Assembly: GCF_004664715.2 (NCBI RefSeq)
Contig: NC_051073.1
Coordinates: forward strand, 63,416,379 to 63,480,378
Reading direction: 5' to 3'
Origin: Peromyscus leucopus
Lineage: Eukaryota; Chordata; Mammalia; Rodentia; Cricetidae
Length of the DNA: 64,000 bases
Below are positions 12,735 through 24,225 of the stretch, piece by piece. A program made the position numbers and the translations under genes. The stretch's first letter is position 1; each line of letters begins with the position of its first letter. The notes under the pieces were generated by a model. That model worked only from the letters and a program-made list of their open reading frames with translations. It did no database searches and was not told the DNA's origin.

Positions 12735-12958
12735 GGCCTCCGAGGGTAAGAAAGAGTACTTGCTGCTCTCTCTGAAGGCCGAAGTTCGGTTCCTAGCACC
12801 TCTGTGGCAACTTGAAACCACCTGCAACTCCAGGTCTCAGGGATCCCATGCCCTCTTCCGGCCTTCTCTGACACCAGGCATTTACATGGCAGACATACAT
12901 ACATGCAGGCAAGACACTCATCCACATAAAAATAAAAATAAATTAATAAAAAATAAGA
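12735..12958 (+). repeat. B2-like SINE, diverged
   Basis: Recognised from CCATGCCCTCTTCCGGCCTT, ATACATGCAGGCAAGACACT and an AAAATAAA tail. Confidence 0.65.
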
Positions 12959-13187
12959 TGCAGTGATTTCATCCAAAGCATCCGTTGCGTAGCGCCAGTG
13001 CCCATAAAGAGCAAGCGACTGGACAGGACCAAGGCGAGCAGACCTGGGTCTGGGCTCCACCTGCAGCACTGGCCGCCTCTCACTGGAGGCCAGCCTCGCT
13101 GCTGAGTTTCTAATGACTGACTGCTTCTTAATGTCCCCATACATACAATAAAGAAGACAATCTCAAGCACAATTTAGAAATCATACT

Positions 13188-13345
13188 CTAGCTAGGTGGT
13201 GCTGGCACATGTCTTTAATCCCAGCACGCCACAGATGGAGACAGGGATCTCTGTGAGTGCAAGGCCAGCCTCCTCTACAGGGTGAGTTCCAGAACAGACA
13301 GAGCTACACAGAGAAAACCTGTCTCAAAAAAATTTGTTTTCTAAA
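13188..13345 (+). repeat. B1 SINE
   Basis: CTAGGTGGTGCTGGCACATG head; tail of A with AATTTG interruptions. Confidence 0.8.
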
Positions 13346-13550
13346 AAAAAATTGTTTTTAAATAATTAAGATCATCAGTGTTTATTTATTATAAGATTCA
13401 AAACCTGGAAATACTAGAACACATTTTCTTTTCTTTTCTTTTTTTTTTTTCTGTTAGCTCTAAACACTGACCTCAAGGTCTCAGGCACGTTAAGCCCATG
13501 TTCTTCCTTTGTGCTACACTCTCTGCACACTACTACATATAAGTTCAGTT

Positions 13551-13961
13551 GTTTTGTTTTACTCAGTCCAGGCAGGTCCAGTCCCTTCCTCCCAGACTGG
13601 CTCCAGGTTTCAAACAGCCAACTCATTTAATGAGCACAGGACCTGGTACCACTGCCTAGTTGCCTCCCAAACTGATCAAGCCAATCAACTGTCTCACCTA
13701 TTCAGAGGGCCTGATCCAGCTGGGGGCCCCTCAGCCTTTGGTTCTTAGTTCATGTGTTTCCATTCGTTTGGCTATTTTTTTTTCAATAATTGAGTAAAAC
13801 TGAAATTTATTATAAGCCACAGTCGTCCTAGGGACCTCCATGCTATATATATAGCCTCCATGGTTCTATGGGTTGTGGTCTGATTGTTCTTTATTTTATA
13901 TCTAGAATCCACTTACGAGTGAGTACATACCATAACTGTCTTTCTGGGTTTGGGTTACCTC
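13551..13961 (-). mobile_element. L1 3'-UTR fragment
   Basis: Matches the 3' UTR of the L1 at 56.04 kb almost base for base (AACAGCCAACTCA, GGGACCTCCATGCTATATAT). Flanked by the 12-bp duplication ATAAGTTCAGTT at 13,539-13,550 and 13,962-13,973. It lacks the outermost 3' end, so it is internally truncated. Confidence 0.85.
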
Positions 13962-14157
13962 ATAAGTTCAGTTTTTTAATGTACCACAATGATAGGTGGA
14001 TACTATAACAAACTGGGAAACTGTGAACAGACCTGAGCAAGGGATGACTTCTGAATGTGTGTCATTATGTAATACATAAAAAGTTGTGGGCTGCAACAGG
14101 TTCTACTGCCGTGTGTGAATGTGAAACAGGAACCGTCTGCTGGCATCCCGAAATTTG

Positions 14158-14345
14158 ACCTCCAGGCTAGCGAGATGATGGTGCAGTGGATAAAGGCACT
14201 TGCCTGCTTGTTTGAGTTCAGTTCCCAAGACTTACGGTAGAAGGAGAAATCCAGCTGCCGAACGTTGTCCCTGACCTCAACATGTATACTGTGGCATGCA
14301 CACCATAGACATACACACAAAATAAGTAGATAAATGTAATTCTAA
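14158..14345 (+). repeat. B3 SINE
   Basis: Contains GTGGATAAAGGCACTTGCCT and TGACCTCAACATGTATACTG; AAATAAGTAGATAAATG tail. Confidence 0.65.
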
Positions 14346-14654
14346 AAGTTTAAGAGGCTACATAGTGAAAATCTGTCCCAATAAATAAATAAACAAATTA
14401 ATTAAGTTCACTTCATGAATCAGAAAGGTTGCGGTCAACATGAGCCATATCTAAATATTTTTGCAGAAAAAAAATATTCTCAAGAACTGGATTTTTGTTG
14501 TTGTTTTAGGAATCCAGGAATAATATAATTTACACAGCCAGAGTACAGCCAAGGGGTCTTGGGGTCCCCTAGTCACCATGACACTCATTGTCCAGCACTG
14601 TTTGTAGTCCTGTTTCACGGCTCTTTTACTAGGAAAACAAACATAAACACATTA

Positions 14655-14765
14655 AGTGATCACAGTGCACACCTTCAATCCCGCACTCGGGATCTCTGTG
14701 AGTCAGAGTCCAGCCTGGTCTACATGAAGAGACTCTGTCTAAAACAAACAACCAAACAAAAAACA
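14655..14765 (+). repeat. B1 fragment
   Basis: Truncated head; ends CTGTCTAAAACAAACAACC. Directly precedes the B1-derived minisatellite. Confidence 0.65.
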
Positions 14766-14773
14766 GAAGCAAT

Positions 14774-15303
14774 CACATCCAGGAGAGGCGGTGCCTTTAT
14801 CCCAGTGCTGGGGTAGGTAGGGGTGGAGGGGCAGAGGCAGATGGTCCCTGTGAGTATACAGTGCTGGGGTAGGTAGGGGTGGAGGGGCAGAGGCAGATGG
14901 TCCCTGTGAGTACACAGTGCTGGGGTAGGTAGGGGTGGAGGGGCAGAGGCAGATGGTCCCTGTGAGTACACAGTGCTGGGGTAGGTAGGGGTGGAGGGGC
15001 AGAGGCAGATGGTCCCTGTGAGTACACAGTGCTGGGGTAGGTAGGGGTGGAGGGGCAGAGGCAGATGGTCCCTGTGAGTATACAGTGCTGGGGTAGGTAG
15101 GGGTGGAGGGGCAGAGGCAGATGGTCCCTGTGAGTACACAGTGCTGGGGTAGGTAGGGGTGGAGGGGCAGAGGCAGATGGTCCCTGTGAGTACACAGTGC
15201 TGGGGTAGGTAGGGGTGGAGGGGCAGAGGCAGATGGTCCCTGTGAGTATACAGTGCTGGGGTAGGTAGGGGTGGAGGGGCAGAGGCAGATGGTCCCTGTG
15301 AGT
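14774..15303 (+). repeat. 56-bp minisatellite derived from a B1 body, nine copies
   Basis: Unit: CAGTGCTGGGGTAGGTAGGG / GTGGAGGGGCAGAGGCAGAT / GGTCCCTGTGAGTATA. Copies start every 56 bp from 14,803 to 15,251. The only differences seen are TATA or TACA at the join (order T,C,C,C,T,C,C,T). The left flank GAGGCGGTGCCTTTATCC is the B1 head and the unit matches B1 from CAGCACT to CTGTGAGT with a G-rich insert, so a single B1 was amplified in tandem. Intron 3 of Pcyt1a. Confidence 0.95.
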
Positions 15304-15589
15304 CGCAGGCTAACCAGGAAAAAGGATGAGGGGTAAGATTCATAACCACACTGTCTGTGTGAGGATGTGCTGCGGCTGTAACGGCCTCCTTCTCTCTGCG
15401 CACGCCTAGGGCTAAGTTCAGGCCTGTATTTTCAGAGTAGACACAACACTTATCAGAACTGAAAGGGAGTAGAAAACAGGGAAAAGAGAATGTATAGACA
15501 AGAAAGAAAGGATGGCTGCCTGTACGGCAGTATTTACAATAAATGGTTATGAGGGGTTTCGTTCGTTTGTATGGGTGGGTGGTTTATTT

Positions 15590-15735
15590 TGATTTTTTAT
15601 TGTCTTGTTTTGTGTGTGTGTGTGTGTAGGGGGGTATTTTGCCTGTCTACATGTCTGTGTATCCTGTTCATGCCGTGCCCACAGAGGCCAGAAAGTGTGT
15701 CAAGCCTTTGGAGCTGGAGTTAACGGGTGAGGCCA
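15590..15735 (-). repeat. B2/B3-like fragment with short (GT)n
   Basis: TGTGTGTGTG then TTTTGCCTGTCTACATGTCT and GAGCTGGAGTTAACGG; the head is missing. Confidence 0.5.
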
Positions 15736-15942
15736 GGGCGGTGGTTTTTGAGACAGGCTCTCAACTTCCAGCTGGTCTCAGATATTCTCTGTGGTAGCCA
15801 AAGATGATCTGAAATGCCCTCCCTGCCCCCACCTCCCAGCCAGGTGACAGGTGTGCTGCCACACACCTGGGCGCTCCTACTTGTGGTGATCCCCAGAACC
15901 AACTGTCCACAGCAGAGGGGTCTCCAGAACACATTAGTAACT

Positions 15943-16105
15943 GTCGGGGGCCAATGAAACAGCTCAACAAGGAAAAGCACTTGTCACACAAGCCTGGTGA
16001 CAGGAATTTGATCACCAGAACCCATGAGGAGGCAGAAGGAAAGAACACACTCCAGTTTCCTCTGACTTCCACACATGTGCTGTGGCACACATATGCACAG
16101 AATGA

Positions 16106-16149
<44 letters not shown>
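15943..16149 (+). repeat. B3 SINE ending in (AC)n
   Basis: AAGCACTTGTCACACAAGCC and TTCCTCTGACTTCCACACAT, then about 21 AC units (16,108-16,149) grown from its CA-rich tail. Confidence 0.8.
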
Positions 16150-16151
<2 letters not shown>

Positions 16152-16499
16152 CCACATCAGTACGCACACGCAGAGACATGTATACACATGCACGCACATG
16201 ATTGCTCACTAAAAAAATTACTTGGCCAAAATAGTTAATGATATAAATTAAACCTATAAATAAAGAAAATAGGCTTAAAATAATAAAGCAAGTCTATTAA
16301 AAGGCATACAATTATATCATTAAAGATAAAATTAATCTCTCCCAATGGGATATTTTTTTTCTTCTATCAATCAGCAATATCATCATAGTTGACTGACACT
16401 ATGAAAAAGAATTATAGAGAAAATTTGGGGGCTAGGAAAAATATATGACAGTTTGATATATTAATTTTTTGAGTATTCGTAAAAATAGACAAAATCACA

Positions 16500-16597
16500 G
16501 GACAAGCAGGACAGCGGAGTAGACAGAATACTTGCCTACCATAAGCAAGGCTCTAGGCTTGATTTCCCTGCACCACAAACACAAACAAACAAGACCA
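16500..16597 (+). repeat. ID-like SINE
   Basis: ATACTTGCCTACCATAAGCA and CCCTGCACCACAAACACAAA resemble the ID core. Confidence 0.55.
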
Positions 16598-16921
16598 CAC
16601 CCCAGCTACAGCAAACGTCCATCTTCTCTTTCCTGCCACAACGGAGATCAAACCCAACAACTCGAACGTGCTAGGCAGGCACCCTACCAACGAGGGACAT
16701 TCGCAGCCATCAGACTAATAGTTGTGGGGTTTTGTTGTGGTTTGGTTTTTTGTTTTGTTTTGTTTTTCTGTTTCATGATAGCTTATGCCAATAACCCAGG
16801 AAACAAACACATAACAAGGAACAAATTTACAATTTTATAGAGTGAAGTTATCCTCTGCAGCAGAACATTGAGACAGAATAGCATCCTAAAGACTATAGCA
16901 AACAAAATAGCTAAGTGGCTA

Positions 16922-17098
<177 letters not shown>

Positions 17099-17439
17099 TT
17101 AAAGAACAGACAGTTATTCAATGATGTGACTAAAACTTTATAATGTTGAGAAGGAAAAAAAAGTATTCCAAAGTGAAGAGTGAAAGTTGCAACCTTTTTC
17201 AGATTGAGTAAACCATGGAGTGAAGAACAAATGTCTTTCTAGTGGTTTCAGGATAAAACTGAGCAATCTGACTGGGTCTGGAATGACGGCAGCATGGTGG
17301 AATAGCAAACCTTGGACCCTGTGACGAAACTGCCAGGGTTACTCAGCACACTTCATATTGATCCAACTAGAAAACAGGAGGGTAGGCAGCTCCTGAGTAA
17401 AACCATGGCTGCGTAACACTTCATACTGTAATTGTGTTC

Positions 17440-17560
17440 AAATGCTCCCTAAGAGGCGAGGAATATACAGCAGGAACCTCCATTTATAGAGGAGGAAACA
17501 AGGGTCAGAGACTTATGAGAACCATATACACAAAGAGGCAAAGCTGACCAGAAAGTGTGT
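17440..17560 (-). repeat. MIR-like ancient SINE fragment
   Basis: CCATTTATAGAGGAGGAAAC followed by AGGGTCAGAGACTTATGAG matches the MIR core reversed. Old, short, in intron 2. Confidence 0.45.
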
Positions 17561-17654
17561 GTACTCGTCTCTCATACATGGCTTCACTTGGGAGCTTCGT
17601 TCAGTTTATTTAACTGAATAGCTGGGTGCATGAAGGAACCTTTCAAATGGGATG

Positions 17655-17656
<2 letters not shown>

Positions 17657-17705
<49 letters not shown>
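17657..17705. repeat. (CA)n microsatellite
   Basis: About 24 pure CA units in otherwise unique intron 2 sequence. Confidence 0.98.
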
Positions 17706-17709
<4 letters not shown>

Positions 17710-18134
17710 ACCTGTGCCCAGGTTTGTCCTGTTGAATATCAACATGAACCTAGAATTGTCAGCAGCTTCCTACCGCTGCTCTTCCTCGTCCCCTTCTGAA
17801 GGATTCGTTAGCACAGGTTTCTGATAGCCACAGAGCAACTCTCTTTTGCCCAAACGGTCTACATAATAACCCCAGGCCCTGGTAGACTCATAATTATTTT
17901 CATAGTGCCGGGGGAAGGCTCTAGAGAAAGAGAGGAGAACAATGGAGCACAAAGTGTCTATCCCCTAGCAGGGATGTTCAATCTCTGACATTCTGAAATG
18001 AGTGACGAGTCATCACTTACAAAGTTCATGCTCAAGGGCTGTGCAATGACATGAAGAGAAGGGGAGGGGAGGGGAGGGGAAGGAAAGGTCTCTAAAAAAA
18101 ACAAAATTTTTAAAAATTCAATATTTTCATGAGG

Positions 18135-18541
18135 CTTTTTTTACATGTATATTTATTCATTTTGTGTTCATTGGTGTTTTACCTGCATGTATATTTGCAC
18201 AAGAGTGTCAGAAGCCCTGGAACTGGAGTTACAGATAGGTAACTCCATGAGCTGCCATGTGGGTGCTGGGAATTGAACCCGGGTCCTCTGGAAGAGCAGC
18301 CAGTGCTCTTAACTGTTGAGCCATCTCTCCAGCTCCTCAAGGCTTTTTATTTTTTTATTTTGTGTGTATGGGTGTTTTGCCTGCACCCATGTCTGTGTGC
18401 CGCTTACATGCCTGGTGTTGGCAGAGGTCAGAAGAGGGCATCAGATCCCCTGGAACTGCAGTTACAGAAAGGTGTGACCCACCATGTGGATGCTGGGAGC
18501 TGAGCCAGTGCCCTTAATCACTGACCCGTCCTTCCAGCCCC
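18135..18541 (-). repeat. Two B2 SINEs in tandem
   Basis: Heads at AACTGTTGAGCCATCTCTCC (18,312) and near AATCACTGACCCGTCCTTCC (18,516). The second is more diverged, so they are independent insertions. Confidence 0.85.
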
Positions 18542-19024
18542 AGTTTACGTAAGTTTACACTTTTATGCCGGGCTGCTTCCTAGCTATTCTTGGCTGCACA
18601 TAGTTTGTGGGCCATGGGTTAGAAACACCCGTTAAGGCTCAAAAACAAATTACTTCCCCCACCCTTCAGTTAATGTCAATCTCTCGGTGTCTTCAGTTGT
18701 CTTCTTGTTGGTACTTTTCACACTATATGTGATTTGTTGCTATCTCCTTTTCTTGCCTTTGTTGTTGTTATCGTTGTTGGTTTTTGTTTTTGAAACAAAG
18801 GCTGGCCATGAACTATGCATACAGCCCAGTTTCTTACCTGCTCCTGGCTCAGCCTCAACTGTTCAGATATAGGTGTTCACCTCGACTGGGTCACATGCTC
18901 ATCTTTGCAATCTCAATGACAGCAACCCGCACCCAGCGGGTCTCAGGATACGGTGGTTGAAATGGATTGTGGAATCTTAGTCATAAGCAGAACCAAGGCT
19001 TTTCCTCAATTTAGGTACTTTACT

Positions 19025-19028
<4 letters not shown>

Positions 19029-19066
<38 letters not shown>

Positions 19067-19254
19067 CTATATTTATGAATGACACATATTTAGATAGGCT
19101 AAATTTTAATTTTTATAAATGATTTTGTGATTTATTTATTTATTTTTGGTTATAAGAGACAGGGTTTCTCCGTGTAGCCCTGGCTGTCCTCGAACTCAGA
19201 GACCTGCCTGCTTCTGCCTCCAGTGTGCACCACCACTGGATTCATTTATTTTTT

Positions 19255-19301
<47 letters not shown>
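19029..19301. repeat. Two (GT)n tracts flanking a B1 fragment
   Basis: GT runs at 19,029-19,063 and 19,258-19,301, with a minus B1 remnant at 19,145-19,245 between (GAGACAGGGTTTCTCCGTGT). A B2/B3 scrap follows to 19,368. Confidence 0.85.
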
Positions 19302-19303
<2 letters not shown>

Positions 19304-19369
19304 GATCAAATTCTGAGCCTGGTATCTACCAGACTGGAACTCTACCACTGAGGTAAATGCCCAGCCATC

Positions 19370-20400
19370 ATGGTCCTTTTGATTTTTGCCTTTAGAAATA
19401 TTAGCAAATAGTCTGAATACACAGAGAAAACTGGACAATGATATCTCTTAATTCCTCCTCCTTAATGCTCCCCCTCTTTTGTCCATTTCATCCTGATCCC
19501 CCAACTTAGCCACCTAATATTTGGTGCCCTTTCTACATGTGAGGAAAAGCGCTCTTCTGAGAGCAGAGTTCACTCTATGCTTCCATCTTCCACAGGGAAG
19601 ATCCTCCTTGCGCTAACCACTCCTGTCTACTGCCATGCTCGCACACTGGAACTATGTCATGGAATGCTGTTTGCATCCCGACCCAACCATCAACAGGTAA
19701 GTGCAAAAATAAATGTGATGTGATACAAGACAGAGTATTGTTTAGCAATGAGAAACTCATCAGTGAATATACCACATCATGGGTTAATCCTGAAAATATA
19801 GTGAAAAAGGCCAGCCACATAATATGTCTTCATTTACCTATCATGTCTAGACAGGCAGCACCAGAGAGACATTAGTGGTCCCCAAAAGCTGAGCAGAAAT
19901 AAGTGATTTGCTAGTAGATACAAGATATATTTATCTTGTGGGCTGTGAGGTGGATCTGTCAACTAGAGTTCAATAAAGCTGTTACAAGAGAAGGGAATGT
20001 TGTTTGCTTTTGCTCAAAGAGTACACAAGTTGAAAGTCCAGGTGTACAGGGCGATGACAAACAACTTTCTTAGCAGATGCTCCTCCGCTAGGGCCAGTCA
20101 GCAGCTGGGTGAGTGGGTGTGGGCCATTAGCCAAGGCTAAGCAGCTGGCACATACCCGGGAGATGGGGACAGGAAGTGACTGAATCCACATGAACCATTT
20201 TACAGGGATATACGAAGCAAAGTAATTTAAAGCATGAAACTCCTCAGGTTCCAAGGACATTTCACCAGACAGACTGACGGATGCCTTTGCTCTGTGGTCT
20301 TAAGTTGTCCCCGTTCTACGTGACACAGCTCAACTGCGGCCATCACCATCCCTTTCACCTGAATCCTCTGGGAAACTTTCAGAGGTTAGCAATGCCTGAG
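19370..20400. other. Unique intron 2 sequence
   Basis: No repeat family, RNA gene or exon recognised over about 1 kb. AT-rich, with GATACAAGACAGAGTATTGT and other unremarkable sequence. Confidence 0.5.
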
Positions 20401-20404
20401 TGTT

Positions 20405-20560
20405 CTGTATTGTTTTGTTCTTGAGACAAAATCCAATTGTGTAGTGTTTGCCGGCCTCCTCTCTAGATATAGACCAGGCTGGTCTTGAACTCAGAGATCT
20501 CTGCCTGCCTGCCTGCCTGCCGGGTCCTGGTGTTCTGGGAATAAACACAGCTGGCACAAT
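20405..20560 (-). repeat. Old B1-like SINE with (CTGC)n
   Basis: CTTGAGACAAAATCCAATTG to GGAATAAACACAGCTGGCAC, with CCTGCCTGCCTGCCTGCC inside. Confidence 0.6.
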
Positions 20561-20561
20561 G

Positions 20562-21070
20562 CCCTATTTTGGTGATTACTAAGCCATCTTCTGAGTTTTC
20601 CATGACACATAGAATCACACTCCCAGAAAATGTCCATGTCTTATTCTATGGAACCTGTGACAATGTTACCTTGTTTGGCAAAAGGGGCCTACAGATATGG
20701 CTAAACTCAGGCTACCAGGGCAGGAAAATCATTCTGGGTAATATGGATATGGCAAACGCAATCACAAAAATGCTTATAAATGGAAAGAAAAGGTAGGAAA
20801 ACTGGAAACTAGAGGCAATGTGAACAGCCTGCGGAAGCTGGAGACAAAAAAGAGAATGGATTTCCCCTGTAGCGCATCTCTGCCAACACTCCTGTGGTTC
20901 TCCAGCCCCCACTTCAGACTTCTACTCTCCAGGGTCCCCTGCGCTGCTTTGTGACTACTGCGACAGCAACAATGGGAGAGGGGTCAGTTTGTCCCGCCTG
21001 TGTCAATGCCAGGCCTGGAACACATGGCTCCTATTTGAGGAGATGAGCTGATTTCAATTGTTTAAGGGAA
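20562..21070. other. Unique intron 2 sequence
   Basis: No SINE core or splice-bounded frame seen. Possibly part of an old element (AATCACACTCCCAGAAAATG), not resolved. Confidence 0.35.
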
Positions 21071-21179
21071 AGTACTGGAGCTCATACTCAGGAGTATGAG
21101 AGAGAGAACTGCCATGAGTTTAAAGTCAGCGTGGGAGACCCTATCTCAAAACAAACAAACAAACAAACAAACAAAAACA

Positions 21180-21890
21180 CCAGATGAAGTATTGGTTTGT
21201 CTCAAAGTAAAAATACTTTTCCCTTTGGGTCAGAGAGCTCCAGAAGTGGTTAGCAAAGGCTGTAATTTGATAAATGGCTGTGGTCAACAGAGGTAATGAA
21301 ACAGAAACATTCGAAACACGGATTTCAGAATAATATTGTGGGTCAGTAGTGACTGACTTCAATCGTCTCCAGGTCTTTGCCATGTTTTTTAGGGGAAGCT
21401 TTAGAAGGAACTGGTTGAGACCAGACGGGAAGTTGAAATGGTGTCGTTCATCTAAGGCTTGGCAGTAGTGTAGGAAGAACGTTAACAACGTCACAGGGAT
21501 GGACACACAAAGGAGACGGGGAGGTCTCCCCAGCAGTGAAGGAAAGAAACGACACAGGAAGGACAGGAGGACACAGGACAGACACCACGGGATGACACCC
21601 ATGTCAAATCACTAGCAGAACCCAGGAACCGAAACTTCTCGACTTTTTACTACAAGTTTGATTTTTAGCTTAATACTTGTACATCCTCCAAATTTTCCTA
21701 ACCACTTTTTCAATTCCCATTTAAAGTCATAAAGCTCCTATGACTGAGCTGTAATTCACAGCATGCAAGAAAACGCGGCACCCTTTGTAATTCATGCTAT
21801 CTGCTCTTCCCGGTATTTAAGAACACCACACAATGGCAATGCTCCATCGCCTTCCCCTCCACCACAGGGCGTTCGCAGTCAGCTCCTCAC
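21180..21890. other. Unique sequence just downstream of Pcyt1a exon 2
   Basis: About 700 bp without SINEs, unusual for this window. GC-mixed, with no exon signal found. The SINE gap may mean selective constraint near exon 2. Confidence 0.4.
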
Positions 21891-21894
21891 TTAC

Positions 21895-22021
21895 AACTGA
21901 GCAGTTCCGCACTTTTGAAGGAATGCCATCCTCCTCTGTTGCTCCATTAGGGCCGGGTGCGTCTTTCCTCCTCTTCCTCGAATTGACTTTAGCTGAACAC
22001 TGTGCATCCATCTTCTTTTAA
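21895..22021 (-). CDS. Pcyt1a: Pcyt1a coding exon 2 (start codon, nuclear localisation signal)
   Basis: First coding exon. After GAGCAG it begins TTAAAAGAAG (10 nt of 5' UTR), then ATG at 22,011-22,009. It encodes [20 protein letters not shown] and then [18 protein letters not shown] (39 residues). RKRRK at residues 12-16 is the known nuclear localisation signal of CCT-alpha. This ATG is chosen because MDAQ is the conserved N terminus and the frame joins exon 3 exactly. Donor GTT|GTAAGT. The KVRNCSV end differs from the KVQRCAV I recall for other rodents. Upstream non-coding exon 1 was not identified. Confidence 0.95.
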
Positions 22022-22048
22022 CTGCTCAAAAAAAAAAAAAAAAAAAAA
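22022..22048 (-). promoter_or_regulatory. Pcyt1a: Splice acceptor with a 21-nt pure T tract before Pcyt1a exon 2
   Basis: On the minus strand a run of 21 T is followed by GAGCAG and the exon. The polypyrimidine tract is pure homopolymer, so its length is likely to vary between individuals or be miscalled. Confidence 0.7.
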
Positions 22049-22464
22049 GTAGAGAAATGTCTGAACCAGTATTCCAGAGACACAGATGCACTCAGCAAAA
22101 CAGTAATTACAGAGCATACGTTCACCAGATGAGCCAAGGAGGGGTGGTGTACAAACTCCACTGTGGAACGACGGCCACAGTTCATCTCCTGGCCCGGAAA
22201 CTTAGTCCCCAGGCAGCATGGCAGCCCACACACCGCCCATTTCACATCTTGACGGTGCCCAGAGGACTGGGGTAACCCGGCTGAGGAAGACTCCCGTCCA
22301 AATCGAGGGAGCTTAAATGCTTGTGACCAGGGGATCAGACTTCAGGTTTCTTTGGATTTGGGAATATGAACTTAGACTTTACTGATTGCACATTCCTACC
22401 CCGAAATACAAAATACCGGGAAGTCTAAAGGGGTTTTAGCAGACGTTTTGTTTGGTTTGGTTTT

Positions 22465-22615
22465 GATGTGTATGAGGGGTTTGGAAGGCACTCATTATGT
22501 AGCACTGGCTGGCCCAGAACTCAACATGCAGACCGGGGTGGCCTCCCACGTGATGCTCCTGCTGCCTCTACCTCCCCAATGCTGAGTTCCCGGCACGCAT
22601 CACCGCCCCAGCTTA
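22465..22615 (-). repeat. Old B1-like SINE
   Basis: Only the layout survives: CACTCATTATGTAGCACTGG, CCTCTACCTCCCCAATGCTG and CGCATCACCGCCCCAGC. Confidence 0.5.
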
Positions 22616-22954
22616 TCTCTGCTCTCTGCCTCAGTCACAGAAGCACACCGGTGCGACGTGAACAGCCGTCTTCGGCAGAATGCTCTCGCCTCAGCCTTCT
22701 GGCCCTGGGGTTACAGTCGTGAGTCACCATGCCATTGCTTCTTCTGTCAGGGTCACCACCCCAAGCTGGTTCAGAATTCCCAGCTAATAAACACACAGAG
22801 TCTCTTTCTCTAAAAGAAAACCTACTTTTCTGTCTAGTTTAGCAGGGAGTATCTAGCACCCCCTATCCTAAGAGACAGAACCACCAATGTCCTGCTTAGA
22901 TGTGAGTTTATGCTACCTCTATAGACCCAGTGGGAATATTTGCACTAAAATTTT

Positions 22955-23136
22955 TACTACATTTATGTGTATGTGCGTGCGTGCGTGCGTGCGTGTACAT
23001 ATATGTGGAGGAGGGAGGAGGTCAAAGGACAACTTGTGTGCACTAGCCCCCTCTTTCTACCACACAAGTCCTTGGACTCAGGTTATCAGGTCTGGTAACA
23101 AGCACCTTTAACCAATGAACCATCCTGCTAGCCCCA
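22955..23136 (-). repeat. B3 SINE with (GTGC)n
   Basis: Five GCGT units at 22,975-22,995, then GTCAAAGGACAACTTGTGTG and ACCAATGAACCATCCTGCTA. Confidence 0.75.
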
Positions 23137-23389
23137 AATTCCCATTTTTCTTAGGTAATATAATCTGCATGAAGCAACTAATGTCTTTTTAATGATGAAC
23201 GGTTAGGCATCATCCAGAAACTGGGGATAGAGAAGCTCTATGATCAAATGTCACTTCTGCCTAAGATAATGAACGGCACAGAGAGAAATCTGCTGTAAAA
23301 GAAAGCAAAGGGCAGACAGAAGGAGGCCACTCCACTTTGCTGATGCCTCCTGTAAGCCCTCTGACATCCACACTTCCCTCCAGCCCCAG

Positions 23390-23760
23390 CCCAGGTGGAA
23401 AGGTGGCCTGATTCTTAAGAGGCTGAAGGTGACGCCGCCCTGTGAGTCACGGCTGAGCAGCAGCCTGCAGAGAGAGATAGCAGCAGTCTAGAGGGCAGGG
23501 CGGGAGCCGCCCAGAAACTGCCTTTCCTTACACACACACGGACACGGAAGACGGTGAAGGACCTCCAGCCAGCACGAGGTGCTCCCCGTCAGCAATTGCT
23601 CTTCTACGCACGCACCGACCCGAGAGCTTGTGAGAAGATGTCAGGCCAGTCTCTACCGGCTCGTCACAGGGCCCTTCTAGGAGCATCTGTTCCGTTCCTC
23701 AACCGAGGCTTCCCTCTTCCCTCCCCGGTGACATTTCTTGTGTCGAGTTGACAAAAGCCA
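23390..23760. other. Unique stretch with raised CpG content
   Basis: Scattered CpGs (ACGCACGCACCGACCCGAGA, GGGCGGGAGCCGCCC) about 1.5 kb upstream of Pcyt1a exon 2. The right end (from about 23,690) looks like the edge of an old rodent repeat (TGTCGAGTTGACAAAAGCCA). Not dense enough for a clear CpG island. Confidence 0.3.
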
Positions 23761-23785
23761 ACCAGCACCTAGAAAGCATCGCAGT

Positions 23786-24225
23786 GTGCCAGGCATAGTG
23801 ATGGAGGCCTGTGATCTGGACACTCGGGTGGCCAAGACTGACCCGGCCTATGCAGCAGGCTCCATGTCAGTCTGAGTTATATACAGCAAGACCTCGTCCC
23901 ATAAAAGGAAAGGCTGGAGATGTAGCTGAGTGGTAGACCTGCCTACCAGGCAAAGGCACTTGGTTCAATTTCCGGCACCACAAACACACAATCACAGTGT
24001 ATCCATACTTATACACAATTATTACTGGCCAATGAAAATGATATGCAGGCTGGTGAGATGGCTTAGCGATCAAAAGTGCCCACTGCCAAGCCTGGTGACC
24101 TAAGTTCGATGTCCAGGCCCTACACAGTGGAAGGAGGCACCTGACTCCTGCACGTTGTCCTTTGACCTCCACACAGGCACGTGCCTCCCATAAACAGTAA
24201 GAAATGAAGAAATGTAACCAAGTGA
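23786..24225 (+). repeat. B4 SINE followed by B3 SINE
   Basis: 23,786-23,990 has B1-like then ID-like halves (GGCTGGAGATGTAGCTGAGT). 24,048-24,225 is a B3 with CTGGTGAGATGGCTTAGCGA. Confidence 0.7.

Noticed and set aside
14803..15303. CRISPR-like array of regular repeats
   Set aside because: The repeats are contiguous without variable spacers, and the genome is a mammal's.
14720..15403. Long minus-strand open frame of about 227 codons with repeating Pro/Leu/His blocks
   Set aside because: It is the 56-bp minisatellite read through all three frames (56 is not a multiple of 3) inside an intron; no splice or promoter context.
23390..23700. Pcyt1a promoter and exon 1 close to exon 2
   Set aside because: CpG density is only modest, no convincing donor was found, and the right end looks like an old repeat. 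Kept only as a low-confidence region.
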